Positions 42,127 to 51,866 of a stretch of 64,000 nt of DNA are shown here, piece by piece. Under the pieces are notes generated by a model. The model saw only the letters and a program-made list of their open reading frames with translations. It had not been told where the DNA came from and did not search any database. This stretch comes from Devosia sp. GTDB taxonomy: Bacteria; Pseudomonadota; Alphaproteobacteria; Rhizobiales; Devosiaceae. The position numbers and the translations under genes are program-made. The stretch covers positions 186,001 to 250,000 of the forward strand of contig JADJPS010000018.1 of the NCBI GenBank assembly GCA_016713105.1, read 5' to 3'. Positions within the stretch are counted from its first letter, which is position 1. Each line of letters begins with the position of its first letter.

Positions 42127-43373
42127 ATGGTGAAGAAGACCTCGTTGACTGCCGGCGAACGTCGGAACCTGATGCAGTCGGGGTTCGGCAGCATGGTGCT
42201 GGGCGAGGCCGGCGGCATCAGCGCCTCGCCGGTCTGGTCGAACCTCGCCGACGACCGGGCCGGCGCCAACGACCGGATCCTCGTCATCGTCGAACTCTCG
42301 GGCGGCAATGACGGGCTCAACACCGTCATCCCCCATGCCGACGACGCCTACTACCGGGCACGGCCCCGGCTGGGCATCCGGGACGACAAGCTGCTCCGCA
42401 TCGACGACCATTTCGGCTTCCAGAAGACGATGGCCGGCTTCGAGCCCTGTACAAGGATGGCGAGATGGCGATCGTGCACGGGGTGGGCTACGATCAGCCC
42501 TCGTTCTCGCACTTCTCCTCGATGGCGTTCTGGCAGACCGGGGCGCCGAACAGCGGCGAGGCCTATGGCTGGCTCGGGCGCATGGCCGATGCCATCGACC
42601 CGCTCGGCCACGTCACCAACCTGCTCGTCAACATCGACGATCACCAGTCGCTGGCGGTGCGCTCGATGCACCACGTGCCGCTGGTGTTCGACGATCCGGC
42701 CAAGTTCACCCGCCGCATGTTCGACTCCCAGAAGGCGGCCTTCGGCGCCATCGACCAGCGCGGCAATGGCGGCGCCAATCCGGCGCAGTCGTTCCTGTGC
42801 GATATCGCGGCGAGCGCCAGCAGTTCCGAGCAACTGGTGCGCGACGCCTGGAGCAACTACAGCTCCCCCGTCGACTACGGGCTCGTGCCTTTCGGCCTCG
42901 AGAAGGTCGCGGCGCTGATCGCCGCCGAGTTTCCGACCAAGGTCTACTACGTCCCCTACCGGCACAACGCCTTCGATACCCACGTCTACCAGGCGGACGT
43001 GCACGCCCGGCTGTGGTCCTACACCTCCGACCACATCGCCGCCTTCATGCGCGACATGGAGCGGCTCGGCCGCAGCGACGACGTCGTCCTCATGGCCTTC
43101 AGCGAGTTCGGCCGGCGCGTGGCGGAAAACACCTCCATGGGGACCGACCACGGCACCGCCGGTCCAGCCTTCGTCATCGGCAAGCCGGTGACCGGCGGGC
43201 ACTATGGCGAGGTCCCGAGCCTGACCGATCTCGATGACGGCAATCTGCGGTTCACCACCGACTATCGCCGCATCTACTCCACCCTGATCCAGGGCTGGAT
43301 GGAACACGAGCGCGCCGCCGAAATCCTCAAGGACGATTTCGGCGCAATCCCGATGTTCTCGACGAAGAACTAG
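42127..43373 (+). pseudogene. DUF1501 domain-containing protein, frameshifted
   Basis: This is the partner gene of DUF1800. From 42127 the frame reads the family start (ILVIVELSGGNDGLNTVIPH, then GFQKTMAGFEP). It then loses sense, and the neighbouring frame continues LYKDGEMAIVHGVGYDQPS through AFSEFGRRVAENTSMGTDHGTAGP to the stop at 43373. The two frames join perfectly if one C is added to the CCC at 42445-42447 (GAG CCC CTG). The repaired length is about 415 aa. DUF1501 proteins resemble the alkaline phosphatase/sulfatase fold; function is unknown. No Tat signal is visible. Read error and true pseudogenisation are both possible. Confidence 0.85.
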
Positions 43374-43420
43374 CCGGCTTGCCTACTCACCCCAGGTCTC
43401 CACAAGGAAAGCGAACAACA

Positions 43421-44458
43421 ATGCACAGGACCGCTCTTCACGCACTCGCGTTCGGGTTTGCCCTCGCGGTATCGATCACCGGGGCTGCCGCCCAGAACCA
43501 GCCCGCCGATATGCTGGAACTCAAGCTCGCGACAGCCGACATCGACATCAATCCCACAACCGACTCGGTGCTGAAGCTCGCAGGCCGTCTCGGCATGTTC
43601 GAGAAGCACGGCGTCAACGTGACCATCGTGGCTCTCGAAGGCACGCCGCAGGCGGTTGCCGCCCTCAACTCCGGTGCCGTCGACCTCGCCGACATCAGCA
43701 TCGAGGCGGCAATCCGCCTGCGCGCCGACAATGACATGCCGATCCGGGGTATCGTCTCGGGGACCCTCGGTGCCCCGTTCCTGATCGCGGCCAAGTCGGA
43801 GATCGCGACCGTCGCCGACCTGGTCGGCCGGACCTACGCCATTGCCGACAACGGCAGTCTCGACCACAGCCTGACCCAGGTCGTGCTGGCCTCGAAGGGT
43901 ATCGCGGCAGACGGCCCGAGCTATGTGCCGATCGGCGCGCCCGCCGCCCGCGTGCAGGCCCTCGCCGCCGGCAAGGTCGACGCCACCACCGTCTCCTATG
44001 GAACCTTCCTCGCGGTGGCGGACGCCCCCGGGATCAGCGTCCTCGTCTCACCGGAGGACTTCTCGGCCGCCTCGCCTGGCCTCTCGAAGTTCGTGGCAAC
44101 TCTCGACAGCACCATCGCCAACAAGACCGAGGCGCTGCAGCGCTTCGTGACGGCGCTGGTCGAGGCCTCGCGCTACTTCGAGGCGAACCCGACCCAGTGG
44201 GTCGACGCGGTTGCCGCCGTCCGGGACGACCTGCCGCGGGCGACGCTGGACAAGACCGCGGACTTCCTCGCCGGCCGCTGGTGCGTCAACGGCTGCCTCA
44301 ATCCCGGTGAACTCGCCAAGACCGTGGCCTTCACTTACTCCAACCCCGACTTCAAGGACGTCAAGGTCGTCACCGCCGACGACATCGTCAACCGTGCATT
44401 CGTCTCGGCCGCCCTCGAAGCCCTCGGGGCAGCCGAATCCGGCCTCGACAAGCCCTGA
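43421..44458 (+). CDS. SsuA/TauA-like ABC transporter substrate-binding protein
   Basis: This 345-aa exported protein of the NMT1/SsuA type has a Sec signal (ALHALAFGFALAVSITGAAA, cleavage near AAA-QN). The fold pattern includes GRLGMFEKHGVNVTIVALEG, LNSGAVDLADISIEA and TYAIADNGSLDHSLTQVVL. The ATG at 43421 has AAGGAAA upstream. It follows the DUF1501 gene by 47 bp, with no permease or ATPase beside it; the only SsuBC-type pair in the window is at 12168-13879 and lacks a binding protein. The ligand is unknown. Confidence 0.87.
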   Translation: MHRTALHALAFGFALAVSITGAAAQNQPADMLELKLATADIDINPTTDSVLKLAGRLGMFEKHGVNVTIVALEGTPQAVAALNSGAVDLADISIEAAIRLRADNDMPIRGIVSGTLGAPFLIAAKSEIATVADLVGRTYAIADNGSLDHSLTQVVLASKGIAADGPSYVPIGAPAARVQALAAGKVDATTVSYGTFLAVADAPGISVLVSPEDFSAASPGLSKFVATLDSTIANKTEALQRFVTALVEASRYFEANPTQWVDAVAAVRDDLPRATLDKTADFLAGRWCVNGCLNPGELAKTVAFTYSNPDFKDVKVVTADDIVNRAFVSAALEALGAAESGLDKP

Positions 44459-44479
44459 CCCCGGCAATTCCAGCAAGAG

Positions 44480-44508
44480 CCATGGCGTCGGGGTGTCCGA
44501 CGCCATGG
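44480..44508. terminator. Strong 12-bp stem-loop, putative bidirectional terminator
   Basis: A perfect 12-bp inverted repeat (CCATGGCGTCGG, 5-base loop, complementary arm) begins 22 bp after the binding-protein stop. There is no T-run, so termination may not be classical rho-independent, but the position between tail-to-tail genes (44458 and 44666) fits. The remaining bases to 44665 hold no gene I can support. Confidence 0.6.
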
Positions 44509-44665
44509 GCGGGAGGCGGGTCGCAGTCTGTGTCCGCCGCGCGGCAATGGACCTCGATGAGACGGAATTGCCCGAGTGGCTCGCGGGGCGGATCACCGCC
44601 TGGGGGTCATTGATGGCCGGGGCGACGCGCCACCGGTGCTCGCAGGCGGAGCAGCATGACTGACG

Positions 44666-45412
44666 TCAGAACTCCGTGAAACCGCTGCGGAACCACACCT
44701 GGTAGGGCTGCGCGATCCACCATTTGGCCGGCACTCGACCATAGTGTCTCCGAACCACGCCCATTGCCTCGCGATAGTGGGCGCGGCGCCGGGTGCTGGT
44801 CTTGCTCAGGGCGTGCAGGCGGTTGATCGCGACGAAGTCGTCGAGAAAGGCCGGCGGCCCGAAACCGCGCCACACCCGCCACCACAGATCGTAGTCCATG
44901 GCCATGTGCAGGCTGGTGTCGAGCCCGCCCAGTGCTTCCCACGTGGAGCGGCGGATGATCGTTCCCGGCTGCGAAACGATGCAGCGCAATGCGAGGCGGG
45001 CCTCGGAGAAGGGCTCCACCCAGGTTGGCTTCCGCCGCCCGCTCTTTTCGGCGAGATCCCAGGTGCGCCCGTAGCAGGCCGGCGCGTCCGGGGATCTCTC
45101 GAGCAGGTCGACACCTCGGGAAAGGGCACCGTCCAGCAGGAGGTCGTCGCTGTTGAGCCAGGTGACGTAGGGAGCGCTGCCGTTGGCGATGCCGCGGTTG
45201 ATCGCTGCAGACTGCCCGCCGTCGCGACCCGAGTACCACCCGGCCAGCCGGGGCTCCCAGGACCGGATGAGGTCCACCGACCCGTCGGTTGAACCACCGT
45301 CCATCACGAGGACTTCGCAAGGCACATCCTGTGCGAAGATGGACCGCAGGGCCTGATCCAGATAGCGCACCTGATTGAAGGACGGAACCGCTATGGTCAC
45401 TCCGGGGCGCAT
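44666..45412 (-). CDS. Family 2 glycosyltransferase
   Basis: This 248-aa GT-A fold transferase starts VTIAVPSFNQVRYLDQALRSI, with nucleotide-binding VMDGGSTDGS, the acidic WLNSDDLLL (DXD-like metal site), and MAMDYDLWWR further on. It closely resembles the C-terminal GT2 domain of the fusion protein encoded at 48470. It is the last gene of the GDP-fucose/polysaccharide operon, 2 bp after the fcl-like gene. Donor is probably a nucleotide sugar made by this operon; acceptor unknown. Confidence 0.88.
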   Translation of the reverse strand: MRPGVTIAVPSFNQVRYLDQALRSIFAQDVPCEVLVMDGGSTDGSVDLIRSWEPRLAGWYSGRDGGQSAAINRGIANGSAPYVTWLNSDDLLLDGALSRGVDLLERSPDAPACYGRTWDLAEKSGRRKPTWVEPFSEARLALRCIVSQPGTIIRRSTWEALGGLDTSLHMAMDYDLWWRVWRGFGPPAFLDDFVAINRLHALSKTSTRRRAHYREAMGVVRRHYGRVPAKWWIAQPYQVWFRSGFTEF

Positions 45413-45414
45413 GC

Positions 45415-46347
45415 TCAGCGGTCGGGTCCTGCAAGGAAATCGCGATAGGTCAGGGCAATGCCGTCCCTGAGGCTGGTCGACGCCGTCCAGCCGAGCCGGC
45501 GCAACCGGCTGACATCGAGAAGCTTGCGCGGCGTGCCATCGGGCTTGCTGGCATCGTAGACGATCCGCCCCTCGAAGCCGAGGACCTCCATGATGACCTG
45601 GGCGAGGTCCCTGATGGAAATGTCCTCCCCCGTGCCGACGTTGAAGAGGCCCGAAGAGACCTGCTTTTCCATCAGGAAGACCAGGGCATCTGCCAGGTCG
45701 TCGACATAGAGGAACTCGCGCAGCGGTCTCCCCGAGCCCCAGATCACCAGCTCTTCGGCGCCGGATTGCTTTGCCTCGTGGGCCTTGCGCAGCAGCGCCG
45801 GCAGGACGTGGCTGTTGTTGAGATCGTAGCTGTCATTGGGCCCGTACAGGTTGGTCGGCATCGCCGACAGGTACTTGGTCCCGTACTGGCTGTTGTAGGC
45901 GTCGCACATCTTCACCCCGGCAATCTTGGCGATCGCGTAGGGTTCGTTGGTGGCCTCGAGCGGCCCGGTCAGCAGGTAGTCTTCGGCAATGGGCTGCTGA
46001 CTGTCGCGCGGATAGATGCAGCTCGACCCCAGAAACAGCAGCCGCTCCACGCCGGCCAGCATGGCCGCGTGGATGACGTTCAGTTCGATGATCAGGTTCT
46101 GGTAGAGGAACTCGCCGCGATGGGTGTTGTTGGCCTGTATGCCGCCGACCCGCGCCGCGGCAAGGAACACGTAGTCAGGCCGCTCCGCGGCAAAGAAGGC
46201 CTCGGTCGCCCGCTGGTCGGCCAGGTCGAGTTCCGCCCGGGTCCGCGTGATCACGTTCGTATACCCCCCCGCGCCGAGGCGCCGGACGAGCGCGGAACCG
46301 ACCATACCGCGATGGCCGGCAACGAAGATCTTGGCGCCCGTGTTCAT
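45415..46347 (-). CDS. fcl: GDP-L-fucose synthase
   Basis: This 310-aa SDR enzyme converts GDP-4-keto-6-deoxy-D-mannose to GDP-L-fucose by epimerisation and NADPH reduction. The Rossmann motif is VAGHRGMVGSAL; the catalytic triad region shows GSSCIYP and EPYAIAKIAG; the stretch MPTNLYGPNDSYDLNNSHVLPAL is characteristic. The ATG at 46347 lies 4 bp after the gmd stop; the frame is open to 46401 inside gmd. Confidence 0.93.
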   Translation of the reverse strand: MNTGAKIFVAGHRGMVGSALVRRLGAGGYTNVITRTRAELDLADQRATEAFFAAERPDYVFLAAARVGGIQANNTHRGEFLYQNLIIELNVIHAAMLAGVERLLFLGSSCIYPRDSQQPIAEDYLLTGPLEATNEPYAIAKIAGVKMCDAYNSQYGTKYLSAMPTNLYGPNDSYDLNNSHVLPALLRKAHEAKQSGAEELVIWGSGRPLREFLYVDDLADALVFLMEKQVSSGLFNVGTGEDISIRDLAQVIMEVLGFEGRIVYDASKPDGTPRKLLDVSRLRRLGWTASTSLRDGIALTYRDFLAGPDR

Positions 46348-46351
46348 CCCT

Positions 46352-47437
46352 CTACTCGTTGTGGTTGTAGGCCGCATAGCCGTGCAGCGAGACCAGTTCA
46401 TCGCGCTCGGCGGCCTTGAGGTCTTCGCGCATCATTTCCGCGACCAGTTCGTGGAAGGTGGTACGGGGCTGCCAGCCGAGCTTTTCCCGCGCCTTGCCCG
46501 GGTCACCGAGCAGCGTCTCGACTTCGGTGGGCCGAAAATAGCGCGGGTCGACACGCACGATGCAGCGGTCGGTCGCGTCATAGCCCCTCTCGTCGACGCC
46601 GGAGCCCTCCCAGCGCACGCTGATGCCGACCTCGGCGGCCGCGGCGACGAGGAACTCCCGCACACTGTACTGCACGCCCGTGGCGATGACGAAGTCCTCG
46701 GGCTCGTCCTGCTGCAGCATCAGCCACTGCATCTCGACATAGTCGCGCGCGTGGCCCCAGTCGCGGCGCGACTCGAGATTGCCCAGGTAGACGCAGTCCT
46801 GCATGCCCAGCTTGATGCGGGCCAGCGCCCGGGTGATCTTGCGGGTGACGAAGGTTTCGCCGCGCCGCGGGCTCTCGTGGTTGAACAGGATCCCGTTGCA
46901 CGCGTAGATGCCGTAGGCCTCCCGGTAATTGACGGTGATCCAGTACGCATAGAGCTTGGCGACGGCGTAGGGGGAACGAGGATAGAAGGGCGTCGTTTCC
47001 CGCTGCGGCGTCTCCTGAACGAGCCCGTAGAGTTCCGACGTCGAGGCCTGGTAGAAGCGGGTCTTCCTGTCGAGCCCGAGGATCCGGATGGCTTCCAGGA
47101 TGCGCAGGGCCCCGAGGGCATCGGAGTTCGCCGTGTACTCCGGCTCCTCAAAGCTCACGGCGACATGGCTCTGCGCGGCGAGGTTGTAGATCTCGTCCGG
47201 CTGCACCTGCTGGATGATGCGGATGAGGCTGGAGCTGTCCGTCAGATCGCCATGGTGCAGGAAGAAGCGCACATCGCTCTCGTGCTGGTCCTGGTAGAGG
47301 TGGTCGATCCTGGCGGTATTGAACAGCGAGGAGCGCCGCTTCACGCCATGAACCTCGTAGCCCTTGCCCAGCAGCAGTTCTGCCAGATAGGCGCCGTCCT
47401 GGCCGGTCACGCCGGTGATGAGGGCCTTCTTCTTCAC
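46352..47437 (-). CDS. gmd: GDP-mannose 4,6-dehydratase
   Basis: This 361-aa enzyme forms GDP-4-keto-6-deoxy-D-mannose, the precursor of GDP-fucose. It has the ITGVTGQDGAYLAELLL cofactor motif, YNLAAQSHVAVSFEEP, the STSELYG and SPYAVAKLYAYW active-site stretches, and HESPRRGETFVTRKITRA. Length and order of motifs are standard. It lies 2 bp after the second dehydratase-like gene and 4 bp before fcl, in one operon. Confidence 0.95.
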   Translation of the reverse strand: MKKKALITGVTGQDGAYLAELLLGKGYEVHGVKRRSSLFNTARIDHLYQDQHESDVRFFLHHGDLTDSSSLIRIIQQVQPDEIYNLAAQSHVAVSFEEPEYTANSDALGALRILEAIRILGLDRKTRFYQASTSELYGLVQETPQRETTPFYPRSPYAVAKLYAYWITVNYREAYGIYACNGILFNHESPRRGETFVTRKITRALARIKLGMQDCVYLGNLESRRDWGHARDYVEMQWLMLQQDEPEDFVIATGVQYSVREFLVAAAAEVGISVRWEGSGVDERGYDATDRCIVRVDPRYFRPTEVETLLGDPGKAREKLGWQPRTTFHELVAEMMREDLKAAERDELVSLHGYAAYNHNE

Positions 47438-47439
47438 GA

Positions 47440-48462
47440 CTATCTCTCCAGGAACGCGGTCTGAAGTCGCTTCGCCTGCGCCGCGACCATGCGACCGATC
47501 ATGTCTTCAAAGCTGACGCTCGGATACCACCCGAGCCTGTCGCGCGCCTTGGCCGGGTCGGCCCGGATCGTTCCGGGTTCCAGCGGGCGCACGAGCGCCG
47601 GATCACTGTACACGCATTCCTGCCAGTCTCTCCCGACGCTGCGATAGGCAATCTCGCACAATTGCCGCAGCGTGTGCAGCCCCCCCGTACCGATCACGAA
47701 GTCCTGCGCGTCGTCCTGTCCGCAGATCATCCACATGGCGCGCACGAAATCGGGGGCGTAGCCCCAGTCGCGGGCCACGTCGAGATTGCCCAGCGCCAAC
47801 CGCCCGCCTTCGACGATCGGCCGACCCATTTCGTTCCGGTCCGGCGCGTCGACGATCCCGAGCCCGGCGCAGGCCGCGCCGTAGGCCACTTTCTGGGTCA
47901 GAAAGTGCAGCGGGCGGCGCTCGCTCTCATGATTGAACAGGATGCCCGCCGAGATGCGCAGCCCATAGCTCTGCCGATAGATGCCTGCCATGTGGTGGGC
48001 GTAGACCTTGGCCGCCGCGTAGGGGCTGACCGGACTGAAGGCCGTTCCCTCGTCCTGCCGCTCCAGCCGCGTCGACCCGAACATCTCCGACGAGGACGCC
48101 TGATAGACGCGGGCATCCGGCCGGTTGTGCCGCACCGCCTCGAACAGGCGTACGGCGGCCAGTCCGTTGACAAGCAGCGTGTCGGTGGGGCGGGACCACG
48201 AGTCCCCCGGCCGCGACTGCGAGGCGAGGTTGTAGATCTCGTCGGGCTGCGCGTCGCGCACGGCGCGTGCGATGTCGACACCCTCCGTGATGTCGCCGAA
48301 CACGATGTCGACCCTGTCGGCGAGAGAACTGGCGAAGTGCGGCCGATACCAGCTCTCCTGCCGGGCAAACCCGACCACCTGGTAGCCCTTCTCCAGCAGC
48401 AGTTCGGCAAGATAGGAACCGTCCTGACCCGTGATGCCGGTGATGAGCGCGCGTCTGGACAT
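47440..48462 (-). CDS. GDP-mannose 4,6-dehydratase-like NAD-dependent epimerase/dehydratase
   Basis: This 340-aa SDR protein closely follows the Gmd pattern (ITGITGQDGSYLAELLLEKGYQVVG, SSSEMFG, SPYAAAKVYAHHM, FNHESERR) but is shorter and diverges in the middle. It could be a second dehydratase or a reductase of the GDP-D-rhamnose (Rmd) or related type acting on the Gmd product. Tandem position with a canonical gmd suggests a separate step or a heteromer and not redundancy. It starts 7 bp after the glycosyltransferase fusion gene. Confidence 0.82.
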   Translation of the reverse strand: MSRRALITGITGQDGSYLAELLLEKGYQVVGFARQESWYRPHFASSLADRVDIVFGDITEGVDIARAVRDAQPDEIYNLASQSRPGDSWSRPTDTLLVNGLAAVRLFEAVRHNRPDARVYQASSSEMFGSTRLERQDEGTAFSPVSPYAAAKVYAHHMAGIYRQSYGLRISAGILFNHESERRPLHFLTQKVAYGAACAGLGIVDAPDRNEMGRPIVEGGRLALGNLDVARDWGYAPDFVRAMWMICGQDDAQDFVIGTGGLHTLRQLCEIAYRSVGRDWQECVYSDPALVRPLEPGTIRADPAKARDRLGWYPSVSFEDMIGRMVAAQAKRLQTAFLER

Positions 48463-48469
48463 GGCGCCG

Positions 48470-50575
48470 TCAGCTCAGGCTTCGGCGCAACAGGGCCGAC
48501 CGGCTCCAGGCCTGTCGAACGAGTGCCCCGACCCCCGGGTGGCGCCGGTCGAGGGCGTGAAACAGGGCGCGGGCCACCTGTGCTCGACTGATCCGACTGC
48601 CGCCCAGAGCGAAGGCCTGCGAGCCGAAATGCGCCAGCGCGGGAAAGCGGTGCAGCCACGGCATCAGTCGCTTCAGCACTGGTCCGCCATGCCAACTCTC
48701 GTAGAGCCGGTAGGACCACAGCCCGTTGTGATAGCTGTAGCTGACATAGCCGCCCTGCGCCCTGCAGATACTGAACACCTCCTCGAAGATCTTGCCGCGC
48801 ATCGACAGTGTCTTGGTGCCGTCGTGCAGGCGCGACTGCGCCCACTTGTCGGCGCAATGGTGAATGATCGCTCCGTCCGCAGCCAGACGCAGCCAGTACT
48901 CGTAGTCCATGGCCGTCTGCAATTCGGTGCTGAAGGGGCCGGTCCGCTCGCTGGCGCGCCGACGCCAGAAGGCCGCCGGCTGGCAGACGCAGCAGTCGCT
49001 CATCAGCCGCTCGAAGGAGAACCCGGCTGTGTCGTAGGTCCCCGTTACACGGCCCTCCCGGTCGATATGGTCGGCATCGCCATAGACCATGTCGCATTCG
49101 GGGTGCTCGGCGAAATAGGTAACCACCTTCTCGATCGCCCCCGGCAGCAGGATGTCGTCGGAATTGAGGTAGCCGAGAATATCGCCGCTCACCCGGCCCA
49201 TGCCCTTGTTGATGGCATCGGACTGCCCTCTGTCCGGCTCTGACAACCAGCGGATCCTGTCGCCATAGCTCTTGAGAATGTCGAGCGTATCGTCGCTCGA
49301 TGCACCATCGACGACGAGGAACTCGATCTCCGGATAGCCCTGCGCCAGCACGCTGTCGATCGACCGACGGATGAACTCGCCATGGTTTCGCGTCGGCATG
49401 ACCAGGCTGACGCGGAGCCTGGTCTTCGGCCTGGGCAGGGCGTGGGCGCGACGCTCGAGGCCCGCCCGCAGCGCGTGAGCCGGTTTCGCCCAGTCGTAGG
49501 CGGCAAGCCGCTCGGGCGCCCGGGCAAGGACGGACTCCCGGAGTCCGGCCTCGTTGACGATCCGGCACATCAGCACCGCCATGGCATGCACGTCGGTCGG
49601 ATCGCATGCCAGTACTGCACTGCCACCGACCTCGGGCAGCGACGTGGTGTTGCTGCACAGCACCGGCACGCCGTGATGGAAGGCCTCCAGAACCGGCATT
49701 CCAAAGCCCTCGAACAGGGAGAAGTAGGTGAGGGCCTCCGCGTTGCGGAGAAGCGCGGCAACCTCCCCGCGCGGCACGAAGCCGAGGTGGATGATCGGCA
49801 GGTCCGAGAACCCGTCCATCACCGTCGCCAGTCCCTCCGGGTTGCCGGTAAGGACCAGCCCGGTGCGGGCCGGCAGATCCGGCAAGGCAAGCCGCAATGC
49901 CTCGAAGATGCGACGATGGTTCTTGTGCGGCCACAGGTTGGCGGGCAGGTAGAAATAGCGATCGAAACGGGCCACCGCGGCCGGCAGTCCGGTTGACGCC
50001 GCACTGTCGCGTAGCTCCTCGGTCAGTGCCGCCGGCATCAGGAAGATGTCGTCGGTCATGGTCCAGGGATGGCTGATCACCGTCGAGCGCGAATGCTCGG
50101 TCATGGTCGCGATCGCGCCTCCGCAGGACAGGGCCCAGGCAAATGCCCGGCGGCGCACGGCCAGCACCGGGCGCGAGAAGAACTCCGCAAAGTGGTCGTG
50201 CTGGATGTCGGGGACCGTGAATATCTGTCGTTCGAAGGGAATCGCGGGGTGCTGCTCCTGCGGGTAGGTGCGAATGACCGCCTGCGCCCCCTGCCGCTCG
50301 CAGACCTGTGTCATCTCGTCATAAAAGACCATCGGGTGCGCATCGAGCGGCACGTAGCGGACATTGCTGCCGTCGACCTGGATGGGAGCGGGACCGGGCC
50401 GCTGGAACAGGATCAGCCGGTCCCCGGGATACAGCCGGGCCATCTCTCGCAGCACGCCTTCGATCCAGGGAACAATGCCGCCCGACACACCGGGAATAAG
50501 GGGATAGAGATCTACCGCAACGGTCAGCGGTTCTGTTGAGCGAGCAGGCGCCGCAAGGTCATCCCCCGATGGCAT
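48470..50575 (-). CDS. Bifunctional glycosyltransferase (GT4-GT2 fusion)
   Basis: This 701-aa protein fuses an N-terminal GT-B family 4 transferase (about residues 15-375; EGFGMPVLEAFHHGVPVLCS is the GT4 donor-site signature) to a GT-A family 2 transferase (about 390-620; SLVMPTRNHGEFIRRSIDSV, VDGASSDDTLD, LNSDDILLPG, MDYEYWLR). The two active sites probably add consecutive sugars of a repeating unit. It is the first gene of the operon. I chose the ATG at 50575 with GGGGAA upstream; the frame is open to 50743. The 222 bp upstream should contain the operon promoter, but I cannot define it. Confidence 0.85.
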   Translation of the reverse strand: MPSGDDLAAPARSTEPLTVAVDLYPLIPGVSGGIVPWIEGVLREMARLYPGDRLILFQRPGPAPIQVDGSNVRYVPLDAHPMVFYDEMTQVCERQGAQAVIRTYPQEQHPAIPFERQIFTVPDIQHDHFAEFFSRPVLAVRRRAFAWALSCGGAIATMTEHSRSTVISHPWTMTDDIFLMPAALTEELRDSAASTGLPAAVARFDRYFYLPANLWPHKNHRRIFEALRLALPDLPARTGLVLTGNPEGLATVMDGFSDLPIIHLGFVPRGEVAALLRNAEALTYFSLFEGFGMPVLEAFHHGVPVLCSNTTSLPEVGGSAVLACDPTDVHAMAVLMCRIVNEAGLRESVLARAPERLAAYDWAKPAHALRAGLERRAHALPRPKTRLRVSLVMPTRNHGEFIRRSIDSVLAQGYPEIEFLVVDGASSDDTLDILKSYGDRIRWLSEPDRGQSDAINKGMGRVSGDILGYLNSDDILLPGAIEKVVTYFAEHPECDMVYGDADHIDREGRVTGTYDTAGFSFERLMSDCCVCQPAAFWRRRASERTGPFSTELQTAMDYEYWLRLAADGAIIHHCADKWAQSRLHDGTKTLSMRGKIFEEVFSICRAQGGYVSYSYHNGLWSYRLYESWHGGPVLKRLMPWLHRFPALAHFGSQAFALGGSRISRAQVARALFHALDRRHPGVGALVRQAWSRSALLRRSLS

Positions 50576-50797
50576 TGATCTGGCTTCCCCGACGACTGCG
50601 CACCGGCATATCGGCACTGCACGGGACTGCCAAGTCATTTTCCTGCCAATCGGGAAGGACTTTGTCGGGGCGGAGTTGCAGCGATTGCTCCCGGGTTTGC
50701 TCGGCGACGCGGATGCCTGCATTGCCCCCGCGGCCAGACCCACGCTCGACGAGCGCCGGATCGCCGGACTGGCAAGCCCCGGCCGCCACTGCTTCGT

Positions 50798-51856
<1,059 letters not shown>

Positions 51857-51866
51857 CGTGTTCTCC

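Noticed and set aside
47898..49934. 678-codon minus-strand frame inside the GT fusion
   Set aside because: Wrong frame of the GT4-GT2 gene and of the dehydratase-like gene; no conserved motif.
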